Source: Micavibrio aeruginosavorus
GTDB taxonomy: Bacteria; Pseudomonadota; Alphaproteobacteria; Micavibrionales; Micavibrionaceae
DNA: 64,000 nucleotides
Direction of reading: 5' to 3'
Assembly: GCA_016432265.1 (NCBI GenBank)
Contig: CP066681.1
Location: forward strand, 1,638,342 to 1,702,341
A model generated the notes under the pieces. That model was given only the letters and a program-made list of their open reading frames with translations. It ran no database searches and was not told the DNA's origin. Positions within the stretch are counted from its first letter, which is position 1. Each line of letters begins with the position of its first letter. Shown here piece after piece: positions 1-7,948 of this stretch. A program made the translations under genes and the position numbers.

Positions 1-254
1 ATGCGCTTTCTAATTTTCGACAGGCCTATAAGCTGCAACCTACCTGAGGTTAAAATCTCGCTTTTCCTAAATAGCTGATCACAAAGCTCATGAAGAGCCT
101 TCTTCTTTTCAGGGCTCAGCGATGCCGATCTATAGGAAAATATGTGCGCAGGTGCTGGCGTTTTATTCCTGCCCGGCCACAACAGACGCGCGCGTTCAAG
201 GTAAGGAAGAATTGAACGCTGGAATTGATCAAAAAAAGCTAACACTATGGACAC
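1..254 (-). CDS. Unknown protein, N-terminal part, cut by window edge
   Basis: An open minus-strand frame of about 85 codons runs off the left edge without a stop. I translated it by hand. It reads like a real protein and contains LLWPGRNKTPAPAH followed by LSPEKKKALHELCDQL and SGRLQLIGLSKIRKR. Candidate starts are GTG at 254 or GTG at 245; an AGGG lies about 11 bases before the second. I do not recognise the family. The composition (aromatic, proline and basic residues, no membrane segment) suggests a soluble protein. The next gene, a response regulator on the same strand, lies upstream. The start and the true extent are uncertain. Confidence 0.5.
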   Translation of the reverse strand, partial: MSIVLAFFDQFQRSILPYLERARLLWPGRNKTPAPAHIFSYRSASLSPEKKKALHELCDQLFRKSEILTSGRLQLIGLSKIRKR

Positions 255-340
255 AGCCCTGCAAAAAGAAGCACCGTGAGAAGGTAGGAAAAATCCCCCT
301 AATCCCCCATCCCAGAAATATACATCTTTTGTTCATGTCC

Positions 341-727
341 TCAGCGCAAAACACCCTTGATGGCGCTCATAAGCTCTTCAGGCTTAAACGGTTTGCTTAA
401 AACCATGTCGGCCCCGATTTGCTTTGCCAAATTAAGAAAATTCATATTTTGCGTAGCTCCGCCGCCGGACATGGCAATGATCTTAACTTTGGCGTTCTTC
501 GCCCGAATTTCGGATATTGTTTCCAAGCCTTCCTTATCAGGCATCAGCATATCTGTGATAACTATCTGCGGCGCTTCCTTCCTGAACTGCTCAAGGCCCT
601 TTACCCCGTTTTCTGCCTCGATGACCGTATAATTCATCTTTTTTAGTATGTTACGGCAGGTCATTCTGATCAACTCGTCGTCATCAATGACAAGAATCTT
701 GGAAACATGTGTATTCAAAAAAGCCAT
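341..727 (-). CDS. Single-domain response regulator (CheY-like receiver)
   Basis: The protein is a stand-alone receiver domain of 128 residues. Seen in sequence: the acidic triad D15-D16-D17, phospho-acceptor D59 in the ITDMLMPD segment, S87 in the switch position and K112 in SKPF. There is no output domain, so by family knowledge it would act through protein-protein contact or as a phosphate relay in a two-component pathway. An AAGGG ribosome site lies just before the ATG. No partner kinase is visible in the window. The upstream region carries three 8-bp repeats spaced by exactly 13 bp, which could be operator sites. The next upstream gene encodes a degenerate EAL-like protein, so a link to signalling is possible but inferred. 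Confidence 0.9.
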   Translation of the reverse strand: MAFLNTHVSKILVIDDDELIRMTCRNILKKMNYTVIEAENGVKGLEQFRKEAPQIVITDMLMPDKEGLETISEIRAKNAKVKIIAMSGGGATQNMNFLNLAKQIGADMVLSKPFKPEELMSAIKGVLR

Positions 728-799
728 TTTAAACCCTTAACCATAGTTGATCCGGCAATAGCCACGTTTCCAGTAAAGGCTCCTCCTACCCTTACTTTG

Positions 800-838
800 T
801 AATTGTAGCTTATAATTGTATTCGATAATTGTATATTC
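800..838. repeat. Three 13-bp-spaced iterons before the response regulator
   Basis: The octamer TAATTGTA occurs at 800-807, 813-820 and 826-833, exactly 13 bp apart, in the AT-rich region (728-969) upstream of the minus-strand response regulator. The flanking bases of the units differ, so this looks like either a cluster of regulator-binding sites or a slipped duplication. I see no gene in 728-969. Confidence 0.55.
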
Positions 839-969
839 AAAATGTTTATTCTATCTTAGCAAATTAGATAAAATTAATATTTATACACGTTTTATTTTTA
901 TCCGGCTTCCCTCCTAAGGCTCTGTATTTATGGTAGAAATCTCCTCCTCCACCGATTCCGGGCTGCTAC

Positions 970-2328
970 TCAGCCATGCAGGGAACAGGGCACCTGACCC
1001 ATATCAAGCGCACCAAGGGTAACCGCCATAGCCTGCGAGCCTGACACTAAAAGATCGGGGTTTTTGATCATTGCCACGGTCATTTTCCGGGCAGGCCAGC
1101 AGATTTTCTGCGCCGGCCGGATATAGCTGCCTGAAACAAAATTATACCCGGCCTTGATGGCGGCATCAAAGATCATGGAACTGGTCACACCTTTAATATA
1201 ATATTTCATGTCATGCTTCTTCTGGTTTTCCGCATATTTCAGAACCAAGCGGACTTTCTCTTCCTCGTTCATCGACATCTCTGAAATGTCGAAGCCGCAG
1301 GCATACAATTTGGGAAAACTGCGCGTAAAACTGACATGCGATAAAATGCCGGTATCAAAGCTATAAGCCCTGACATAATGACTGAGACGCTCAACCGTAG
1401 CAATCATGCCAGTGGAAACGGCACTGGCCGGAACCCCCCTTATCTCAATGATCAGGTTACGCTTGATTTCCAACGGCAAAGACTTCATGAAGGCCAGGAT
1501 AAACTCGCTAACGTTTTTATCCGTTACCGTTTGCAAACGTAAAGGAACAACAACCAAGGCATTCGCATTTTTGATCTGCAAGGATCTGATCTGCAGACAT
1601 GCCGCGAACAACCCAGCTAAATCCTGACGGGCGATTTCCCCTGTATTATATTGCTGGACAGGAACATGCCCGCGCACCACGGCCAGCGACCCTGACATAA
1701 TCTGGCTGCCATAATCCCAGAACGGGAAATATTGAATTTCTACCTGCGCAATAATTTCTGCCATTTCACGCGTCATCGGAAATTTTCGTCGCTCCACCAG
1801 CATATCTTGCATAACCTGTGACACCCAGAAGTGAACAGCCTCAATCCTGGGGTTTGTCTTCAAACCTTCTTTCAGGATTTTTGCGATCTCTGCATGGTTA
1901 TGCCCGGCCCTTCCTGCATCATCCTTGTCAGCGCAATATCCATCCACTTTTATAATCTCAGCCGGGCCAATTGAATCTTGCTGCGCCAACTGCAGGCTTT
2001 CACGCAAACGGTCTATAATAGCATCGAGCTTCAACTTACCCATTGCCGCCGGAATATCGTAGAAATAAAGCCTTACCAGACCGCCACGCGGGCTTGTATA
2101 CGCCCCGCGATACTGCTCCAGAACATCATCACAGGCTTTGCAGCACAAACGAGCCAGCGTGCGCGACACAATATCCGTCTTTACAAACATCTCAGGAACA
2201 ATCGTTTTAAGGTCGAACGACAAGATGCTTTGCTCGGAAATGCCTTTGACTGTGTCGTCGAAAGCTGCTTCACTCATCTCAAAACGGCCCCGCTCAATCA
2301 GGCTCTGTGTTTTATTACCGCTGGTCAT
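970..2328 (-). CDS. Degenerate EAL-like domain protein
   Basis: The protein has 452 residues and no membrane segment. Roughly residues 195-410 follow the order of motifs in EAL domains: YFPFWDY resembles the substrate-loop start, GSLAVVR (213-219) stands where EALxR would be, IEIRG (294-298) where the EIxE motif would be, and YYIKGVTSS plus the FVSGSY segment where the AEGVE and QGY motifs would be. The catalytic glutamates and lysine are not conserved at these places, so c-di-GMP hydrolysis is unlikely. A nucleotide-sensing or scaffold role is more plausible. The N-terminal 190 residues are unassigned. AAGGAG lies upstream of the ATG at 2328. The EAL resemblance is my pattern reading and needs a profile search. 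Confidence 0.6.
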   Translation of the reverse strand: MTSGNKTQSLIERGRFEMSEAAFDDTVKGISEQSILSFDLKTIVPEMFVKTDIVSRTLARLCCKACDDVLEQYRGAYTSPRGGLVRLYFYDIPAAMGKLKLDAIIDRLRESLQLAQQDSIGPAEIIKVDGYCADKDDAGRAGHNHAEIAKILKEGLKTNPRIEAVHFWVSQVMQDMLVERRKFPMTREMAEIIAQVEIQYFPFWDYGSQIMSGSLAVVRGHVPVQQYNTGEIARQDLAGLFAACLQIRSLQIKNANALVVVPLRLQTVTDKNVSEFILAFMKSLPLEIKRNLIIEIRGVPASAVSTGMIATVERLSHYVRAYSFDTGILSHVSFTRSFPKLYACGFDISEMSMNEEEKVRLVLKYAENQKKHDMKYYIKGVTSSMIFDAAIKAGYNFVSGSYIRPAQKICWPARKMTVAMIKNPDLLVSGSQAMAVTLGALDMGQVPCSLHG

Positions 2329-2386
2329 AGATATCTCCTTATCCTCCCAGCGTAAGACTGTGACGATTAAAAAAAGTTCATTTTTA

Positions 2387-2609
2387 TCAGATGCAAAAGG
2401 TTATCTTAGGGGTGGAAGCACGTATCTTAAGTTTCATATTGGCACATAACAGTAATTGATTACCTTTACATTCGAAAAGCCCCTGAAACGCCGGAATAAC
2501 CTGAACATGCCTTTCAGCGATCTCCGCCTGACACTCTTGTCGCGTCACAACATCTTTTGCAATCGGCAGACATTGAAAGCAAAAATAGAATTATATGTAA
2601 AAATTGCAT
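2387..2609 (-). pseudogene. Frameshifted small secreted cysteine-containing protein
   Basis: On the minus strand an ATG at 2607-2609 opens a frame that encodes a typical signal peptide (MQFLHIILFLLSMSADC) and then stops soon after. A neighbouring frame, open from the same area to the TGA at 2387, encodes CLPIAKDVVTRQECQ and onward to FECKGNQLLLCANM, with several cysteines. Joined near position 2565 the two would make a secreted protein of about 73 residues. This suggests a gene broken by a one-base indel. No good ribosome site is seen before the ATG. A chance pairing of two open frames cannot be excluded. Confidence 0.4.
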
Positions 2610-3077
2610 CTTCCAGTTGATAATGCGGTTTTTCAAACCAACCGTGAGCAGCCCATAGGATATTTGCCGCTCTAAACCAGAAAAATCATGGGCGATTCGT
2701 CCCCCCGCACCGCTCGCGTATTATTCAAAAGGTACATAGTGAAAGATGATTTCATAAATATGAAAAAGTATTTTATTGCATCCCATTAACCTCCCCTTAG
2801 AACATCCAGTAATAGATTTTTGTCGAGCCGTATATCTTGAGGCCTCACAAGTGACATATTTAAAATCGAAACTATTTATAATAATAAGTTGAGTAAAGTA
2901 AGTTAATAAAGAAAAAATTATACAATAAGACATAAGCTTCAATTAATTAATACTAAAACATCTGTAGTTTATACTTATTTTATTAAATTATATTTGTTCA
3001 TTAACGTAATACATACACGAATATTCCAGAAAGTTTCGAAACTGGATAAAAAAAATTACAAATTTGAATTTTTCCTC

Positions 3078-3106
3078 TTGCAGCGATTCCGGAAGTGGCA
3101 TATAAA
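3078..3106 (+). promoter_or_regulatory. Sigma70-type promoter of putative small RNA
   Basis: TTGCAG at 3078-3083 and TATAAA at 3101-3106 are separated by exactly 17 bp. Transcription would start near 3112, about 25 bp before a strong intrinsic terminator hairpin. No coding frame fits between the two. Confidence 0.55.
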
Positions 3107-3111
3107 GAATG

Positions 3112-3172
3112 TACACACCCTCTATTACCGCCGTTTGTCCGGAGATCCAAAAGGTCTCCGGACCTTTTTTTC
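3112..3172 (+). ncRNA. Putative 60-nt small RNA ending in intrinsic terminator
   Basis: A short unit bounded by the promoter at 3078-3106 and an intrinsic terminator. The terminator hairpin has a perfect 9-bp stem (GTCCGGAGA at 3137-3145 with its complement at 3155-3163) followed by seven T residues at 3165-3171. The single-stranded leader would be about 25 nt. No known RNA family is recognised. The function is unknown; a trans-acting small RNA is the simplest reading. Confidence 0.45.
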
Positions 3173-3425
3173 TATAGTTTTTTATTTCGGAAAACGAGCA
3201 ATCGCAGAAATAAAAAGAAAGGGCGTGGCAGCCCCCCTCTGGGACTTCTCTTCTATACAGGGAAAGGTAGAAAATCGCGTGCCCTGGTTGAGAGCCTACG
3301 AACCGGTTCAAAGATACGTCTTCTCATAACATCCCTTTTCAATAGCAGTAATATTTATTAGAAGCGCAAACATAAGAATATAAAAAGAGTTGATTTTCGA
3401 GCCATTTTATAGGACTATTATCCTA

Positions 3426-3653
3426 TTAAACGCCACGGGTACGCCCTTGGTGTTTTTTTATGGCTAAAAAAGAAAGGAATAAAATCATGCCCTGGAATAA
3501 GGATGATGGTGGTCTACCGATCTCATCATAGCCGTACGGCCCCAGGCGGCTAGGCGGCCTGTCCCATGAACTTTCCTCCGCGTATGGTGTTGCGGGAAGA
3601 AAAAGCAGGAAAATAGATAAAGCTATAGGAAGTAGATATTTCGTCATAATCAC
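3426..3653 (-). CDS. Small secreted or membrane protein, unknown
   Basis: A 75-residue frame with a clear N-terminal signal peptide (YLLPIALSIFLLFLPATPYA, probable cleavage after AYA-like TPYA) followed by a proline- and tyrosine-rich segment (RPPSRLGPYGYDEIGRPP) and a second short hydrophobic stretch. The start is GTG at 3653 or, in frame, the ATG at 3647. The ribosome site is weak. It lies just upstream of the low-GC region and downstream of tRNA-Arg on the same strand. No family recognised. Confidence 0.5.
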   Translation of the reverse strand: MIMTKYLLPIALSIFLLFLPATPYAEESSWDRPPSRLGPYGYDEIGRPPSSLFQGMILFLSFLAIKKHQGRTRGV

Positions 3654-3678
3654 GATTATTGTATGCCAATTGTGAATA

Positions 3679-3755
<77 letters not shown>

Positions 3756-3789
3756 CTACCTGAAACGGTAACCCAATAACCTGTTTATA

Positions 3790-4095
3790 TCAGGTTCTTT
3801 TCTCTGCGGGAATATAGCGGAAATTATCAGTGTAATTGCGCGGCCGCAATTTACGCTGCTGCGGAGCAGATACGCTGTAATCCCACCCTCTGGCCTGAGC
3901 ATGAGCAATCGCATCTTCCAGGGTATCAAACGCCAGCCTGACCTGATTGAGGGTATCGCCAGAACTGACCCATCCCATCAAGTCCTCAGGTCGGCGAGAA
4001 GTTTCTGTTTCTGTTTCCAGAATCCACCTTTGACCTTTAGCACGGCCGGACTGCATAGCAGATTTTGCGGGTTTGTAGATACGGACACTGGTCAT
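3790..4095 (-). CDS. NDUFS4-like complex I accessory subunit
   Basis: A 101-residue soluble protein of the ETC complex I conserved-region family. It contains VRIYKPAKSAMQSGRAK at the start, WILETETE, the phrase LMGWVSSGDTLNQVRLAF and the C-terminal PRNYTDNF, all typical of the bacterial relatives of mitochondrial NDUFS4 (18-kDa subunit). In the alphaproteobacterial enzyme it is a supernumerary subunit at the peripheral arm of NADH:quinone oxidoreductase. It lies alone between tRNA-Arg and tRNA-Pro on the same strand, an arrangement I associate with alphaproteobacteria. Confidence 0.92.
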   Translation of the reverse strand: MTSVRIYKPAKSAMQSGRAKGQRWILETETETSRRPEDLMGWVSSGDTLNQVRLAFDTLEDAIAHAQARGWDYSVSAPQQRKLRPRNYTDNFRYIPAEKRT

Positions 4096-4119
4096 CTCTG
4101 AGCCTCGAATTCTAGGGGA

Positions 4120-4196
<77 letters not shown>

Positions 4197-4249
4197 ACAG
4201 CGGCAACCTTAACATTCTGTTTTATGAAAGAAAACCCGGATTTTTGGAA

Positions 4250-4777
4250 TTATGGGGAGGATGCATCAAAAAATTTGTGCCTTACTTTATCGCCCGGGCG
4301 AATGCCCAGGGCGCTCATTCTTCCACCGTTAACTTCCAAAACAGCCCTTACCGGGCCGTTTGACAATACAGGGGTCAGGTCATGTGGAACGGCGTTTTCA
4401 TGAATATGGTGAATAGTGCCATCAGCCTTGATAAAGACCATATCCAGGGGAATCAGTGTATTTTTCATCCAGAAAGAACGCCCCGCTTCTGTCTGGAAGG
4501 TAAACAGCATGCCATGATCCCGCGACATCGATTTACGGTTCATCAGGCCATAGGCCTGTTGCGGCGGCGTACGCGCAATTTCAACATTAAACTGATGACT
4601 TTTACCGTCCGCCGTTACAATCGCCAACGCCTCTGTATCAACGTCATCCTGTACCGCCGCGGGCCCCACCTGACGGATTTCATCGTCCGCATAAGTCATG
4701 GTATGGAACAGCGCATAGCCGCCCCCTGTCGCCAGAGCAACCATAAACGTAAGCAGAAAAATCCTCTTCTTCAACAT
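4250..4777 (-). CDS. DUF192 family exported protein
   Basis: A 175-residue protein with an N-terminal hydrophobic segment (residues 5-22) that exports or anchors it, followed by a DUF192 (COG1430) domain at about 55-170. Family marks seen are ARTPPQQAYGLMNR, GMLFTF, SFWMKNTLIPLDMVFI, the VLSNGPVRAVLEVNGG segment and the GIRPGDKV end. The biochemical role of the family is not established. It starts five bases after the end of the CBS gene, so the pair is probably co-transcribed. The tRNA-Pro gene follows downstream. Confidence 0.88.
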   Translation of the reverse strand: MLKKRIFLLTFMVALATGGGYALFHTMTYADDEIRQVGPAAVQDDVDTEALAIVTADGKSHQFNVEIARTPPQQAYGLMNRKSMSRDHGMLFTFQTEAGRSFWMKNTLIPLDMVFIKADGTIHHIHENAVPHDLTPVLSNGPVRAVLEVNGGRMSALGIRPGDKVRHKFFDASSP

Positions 4778-4781
4778 ATCC

Positions 4782-5258
4782 TTATTGGGCGGCCGCTTTG
4801 GTGTATAAAGGCGATGACCTTAACATACCTTCAATCAGATTTTCGTCGCTGATCATCCCCAGCAATTTTCCCGTGTTTTCATCCATAACAATAACATTTT
4901 CTCCGCTCTGGGCGATAAGTCGTGCAGCTTGCGTTTCTGCTGTGTCAGGGTACACATGGAAAAAGCGCCGATCCATGACAGCCGCCACACTTTGCAGCAT
5001 CACCCCTTGCAAGCGCAGGTTCAAACCCGGCGCCGCCTCAATCATCACGCCAGAAAATCCGCCTTCCGACACCATAGAAACAGGCAAAATGGTTTCTGTC
5101 AGGTTGCGCAGACTGAAAAGCCCCATCACCGTTCCTGCCGCATCGGTCACAGCGGCAGCGCGAACACCCGCCTTCTTCATTTGCGCCAGCGCGTCCTCCA
5201 CCGTTATTTCCGGCGCCAGTCTTAAGGGAGATTTGTCCATAATATCGCTGCAGGTCAT
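4782..5258 (-). CDS. Tandem CBS-domain protein
   Basis: A 158-residue protein consisting of two CBS motifs and little else. The first repeat begins at MTCSDIMDKSPLRLAPE and includes GVRAAAVTDAAGTVMGLFS; the second is around 85-145 with GENVIVMDENTGKLLGMIS. CBS pairs bind adenosine nucleotides or SAM and act as regulatory modules, but no partner domain is fused here, so the ligand and target are unknown. It lies in a minus-strand run hydrolase-CBS-DUF192 with short gaps. Confidence 0.85.
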   Translation of the reverse strand: MTCSDIMDKSPLRLAPEITVEDALAQMKKAGVRAAAVTDAAGTVMGLFSLRNLTETILPVSMVSEGGFSGVMIEAAPGLNLRLQGVMLQSVAAVMDRRFFHVYPDTAETQAARLIAQSGENVIVMDENTGKLLGMISDENLIEGMLRSSPLYTKAAAQ

Positions 5259-5308
5259 AGTATCTGTCCGCCTAAGAAAAATTGAGAATCGATAAACTGA
5301 GGATAGTA

Positions 5309-6142
5309 TTAATCCGGCTGATGTGCAGCCAGAAAATCACGCACTTTTTCACCCGCTCCATGGCTATACAGGTCAACGTGGTTTCCAGCCGTGAAAATTT
5401 CAAACCGCTTTTCGCTTTTTATTTTCTGGAAAACAGCAGCCCCGTGATGAAACGGTACAACACTGTCTTTCTGTCCATGCAAAACAAGGATGGGAGCCTT
5501 AATCTGCCCAACTTTATCGATATTGCTATACCGATCCTTGACTAGCCAGTAAGCAGGCAACCAAAACATGTGCGACTGAGCCAGAGATTGCATGCTGGTG
5601 TAAGGAGCCTCAAGAACCAGGGCGCGAATATTGGGAAACTCCAGAGCCATCTGAGCGGCGATGCCTGTTCCTAGGGACTCTCCATACAAAACGATTCGAT
5701 TCTGCGCCAACCCCTGATCTTTCATCAACCATTGAATATAAGCGCGGGCATCTTCGTAAAGCCCTCGCTCCGAAGGTTTACCCGGGTTACCCGCATAGCC
5801 CCTGTATTCAGCCAGCATATAGCCAAAACCGTGATCAATGTAATAGCGGGCCCGGTCACCGCGAATGGCTATGCTGCCACCATTGCCATGGAACTGCACG
5901 ATCACAGGCTTGTCCGAAAGCGCAGGTGCGCGATATAGGGCGCGGAGCTTGATTTGATCCTTCGTGACTACGCTGATTTCCTGCATATCCCCGACCCCGA
6001 TCAACGCCGGGTTTGGAAAAATCTGATATGGCACATACATCAGGCTTCGCTGGTTCAGGTAGGTAACCACCAGAACGCAGGCATAACCGATCACGATAGT
6101 GACCAGCATCCGCTTCCAGTCGACAGGCTTTAGCCTAAGCAT
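5309..6142 (-). CDS. Membrane-anchored alpha/beta hydrolase
   Basis: A 277-residue protein with one N-terminal membrane helix (about 11-29) and an alpha/beta-hydrolase domain. The catalytic triad is visible: S156 in GESLGTG, D226 in HGQKDSVVP and H255 in GNHVD. HGNGGS at 85-90 is the oxyanion-hole region. It resembles the BEM46/YhfR-like family of membrane-tethered serine hydrolases; the substrate is unknown. Its ATG overlaps the last codons of the upstream msbA-like gene by 8 bp, so translation is probably coupled and a lipid-related substrate is conceivable. Confidence 0.88.
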   Translation of the reverse strand: MLRLKPVDWKRMLVTIVIGYACVLVVTYLNQRSLMYVPYQIFPNPALIGVGDMQEISVVTKDQIKLRALYRAPALSDKPVIVQFHGNGGSIAIRGDRARYYIDHGFGYMLAEYRGYAGNPGKPSERGLYEDARAYIQWLMKDQGLAQNRIVLYGESLGTGIAAQMALEFPNIRALVLEAPYTSMQSLAQSHMFWLPAYWLVKDRYSNIDKVGQIKAPILVLHGQKDSVVPFHHGAAVFQKIKSEKRFEIFTAGNHVDLYSHGAGEKVRDFLAAHQPD

Positions 6143-7907
6143 TCAACCCTGCCTTATGCATCCGGGCATATGGCCCGTTCGCCGTCAGCAGTTCATCATG
6201 CTTACCCGTCTCAACAACCCGTCCTGCATCCATCACGATAATCTGGTCAGCGTGCTGCACAGTTGACAGGCGGTGAGCAATAACCAGCGTCGTGCGGCCT
6301 TTCTGCAACTCTGCAAGCGAATCTTGAATAAGACGTTCCGACTCGTTATCCAGAGCCGATGTCGCTTCGTCCAGCAAAAGGATAGGGGCGTTACGCAGAA
6401 TAGCACGGGCAATCGAGATGCGCTGACGCTGCCCGCCCGATAACTTGACGCCGTCTTCACCCAGAACAGTGTCATAACCTTGAGGCAACCCCGTAATGAA
6501 ATCATGGGCCGCCGCAGCGCGGGCGGCAATAATGATATCCTCATCACTCGCGCCCTCCCTGCCATAGCCGATATTGGCCCGTACTGTGTCATCGAAAATC
6601 GTTACGTCTTGAGACACAAGGGCGATATTCCGCCGCAAACTGGACAGGCTGAGATCACGGACATCAACGCCATCGATCAATATCCGTCCTTGAGTGACAT
6701 CATAAAAACGCGGGATCAAATTCATGATCGTGGTTTTCCCGGCGCCGGACGGCCCGACCAGCGCCGTGACCTGTCCGGGGGGCAAAGTGGCTGTTACGCT
6801 ACTCAATGCTCTCTCGCCGTCGGCATATTCGAATGTCGCGTTCTCAAAGCGGATTTCAGGTATATGCGCAGCCAGTATTCGCGCCCCTGGAATGTCTTGA
6901 ATAGCAGCCTGCTTATCCATCATCGCAAAGATGCGGTCTGCCGCCCCCATGCCCTGCTGGATCGTATTATAGAGCTTCGATAGACGCTTGATCGGTTCAT
7001 AGGAGAGTGCAAAGGCGGTGATAAAAGACATCAGTTCCCCCGGCGTCAGTTCCCCTGCGGCTACATGAAAACCGCCGTACAGAATGACACCCATCAAAGC
7101 CAGCCCAAGCAAAGCTTCATTGAGAGGTGTGGTCAATGTTCCAACCCGTGTACCTTTGATCGAGAGTTTTTTGACTTTCTCAATAACCACGTCGGCGCGA
7201 CTACGCTCATAGGACTCCATGCCATAGGCTTTGACCTGCCGTATCCCCTGAAATATCTGCCCCAGCGTATAGATCATGGTTGCGGTTTCTTCCTGCATGG
7301 TGCGGGAAATGCTGCGCAGCTTGCGGCCAATGCGATTCATAGCCAACGCCGCCGCCGGAAACACCACAAGGACGACTAGCGTCAATTGAGAATCCTGCCA
7401 GATCATCAAACCCATCAGCAAAACAAGGGTCAGCATATTTTTGCCAATCCCGGTCAAACCATCTGAGACAGTCGCCCGCAGGATGTTGACATCGTTGACA
7501 ATCCGCGACACCAGTTCACCGCTAGGATTGTCATGAAAGAATTGCAAATCCAACCCAAGAAAGCGACCGAACAGGTCGCGCTGGATATCAGCTACAATCG
7601 ACTGCCCGATCTTATTCATCTGCAGTGTATGAAGATATGTGGCAGCCCCGCTGATCAAAAACACCATAAAAACAGAAATACTGACGGGTACGATCATTCC
7701 GGTCTGACGGTTGACCAAAACCTGATCAAGAACAGGCTCCACCAGCTTGGCAAACGCCGCCGTCATCGCGGCCGAGAGCACCATCCAAAATAAAGCGGAA
7801 ACCAGCAAAGGCATATAAGGGCGCAAGTAATCCCTTACAAGGCGGCTCAACAGCCCTTTTGTCGAAGAGTCTATATGGGTCAATGGCTTAGAGGTATCCT
7901 TTATCAT
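6135..7907 (-). CDS. msbA: MsbA-type ABC lipid exporter
   Basis: A half-transporter of about 590 residues with six membrane helices followed by an ATPase domain. Seen: Walker A GPSGAGKTT around residue 383, Q-loop VSQDV, signature LSGGQRQR, Walker B LLLDEATSALD and the H-loop AHRLS. The fusion order (membrane domain then ATPase) and the length match the lipid A flippase MsbA/LptA-type exporters, which move lipid A core across the inner membrane. I place the start at the ATG at 7907; a longer in-frame start at 7973 would overlap the divergent patatin gene. Other multidrug exporters of the same family cannot be ruled out. Confidence 0.85.
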   Translation of the reverse strand: MIKDTSKPLTHIDSSTKGLLSRLVRDYLRPYMPLLVSALFWMVLSAAMTAAFAKLVEPVLDQVLVNRQTGMIVPVSISVFMVFLISGAATYLHTLQMNKIGQSIVADIQRDLFGRFLGLDLQFFHDNPSGELVSRIVNDVNILRATVSDGLTGIGKNMLTLVLLMGLMIWQDSQLTLVVLVVFPAAALAMNRIGRKLRSISRTMQEETATMIYTLGQIFQGIRQVKAYGMESYERSRADVVIEKVKKLSIKGTRVGTLTTPLNEALLGLALMGVILYGGFHVAAGELTPGELMSFITAFALSYEPIKRLSKLYNTIQQGMGAADRIFAMMDKQAAIQDIPGARILAAHIPEIRFENATFEYADGERALSSVTATLPPGQVTALVGPSGAGKTTIMNLIPRFYDVTQGRILIDGVDVRDLSLSSLRRNIALVSQDVTIFDDTVRANIGYGREGASDEDIIIAARAAAAHDFITGLPQGYDTVLGEDGVKLSGGQRQRISIARAILRNAPILLLDEATSALDNESERLIQDSLAELQKGRTTLVIAHRLSTVQHADQIIVMDAGRVVETGKHDELLTANGPYARMHKAGLNA

Positions 7908-7948
7908 GGAATTGTGATAGCCTATAAAGATGGAGGCCCGCAAGCGTA

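Larger units (their letters stand above)
2610..3425. other. AT-rich stretch without convincing protein gene
   Basis: About 800 bp with low GC and no convincing coding frame. Several frames of 70-110 codons exist, but they overlap each other or run through a strong terminator and lack ribosome sites. The only well-formed elements are the promoter-terminator unit at 3078-3172 and a weaker GC-rich hairpin near 3212-3236 that is followed by a T-run in the minus direction. Confidence 0.5.

Noticed and set aside
122..400. 92-codon plus-strand frame
   Set aside because: It overlaps the response regulator end and the better minus-strand frame at 1-254 and has no family resemblance.
2721..2942. 73-codon minus-strand frame with a hydrophobic start
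   Set aside because: Very AT-rich, TTG start, no ribosome site; probably chance.
3205..3330. Possible 6S or other known structured RNA on the minus strand
   Set aside because: There is a GC-rich hairpin with T-run but no conserved motif of 6S, SRP, tmRNA or RNase P RNA.
2994..3361. Plus-strand frames of 111 and 88 codons
   Set aside because: Both run through the strong terminator at 3137-3171 and lack ribosome sites.
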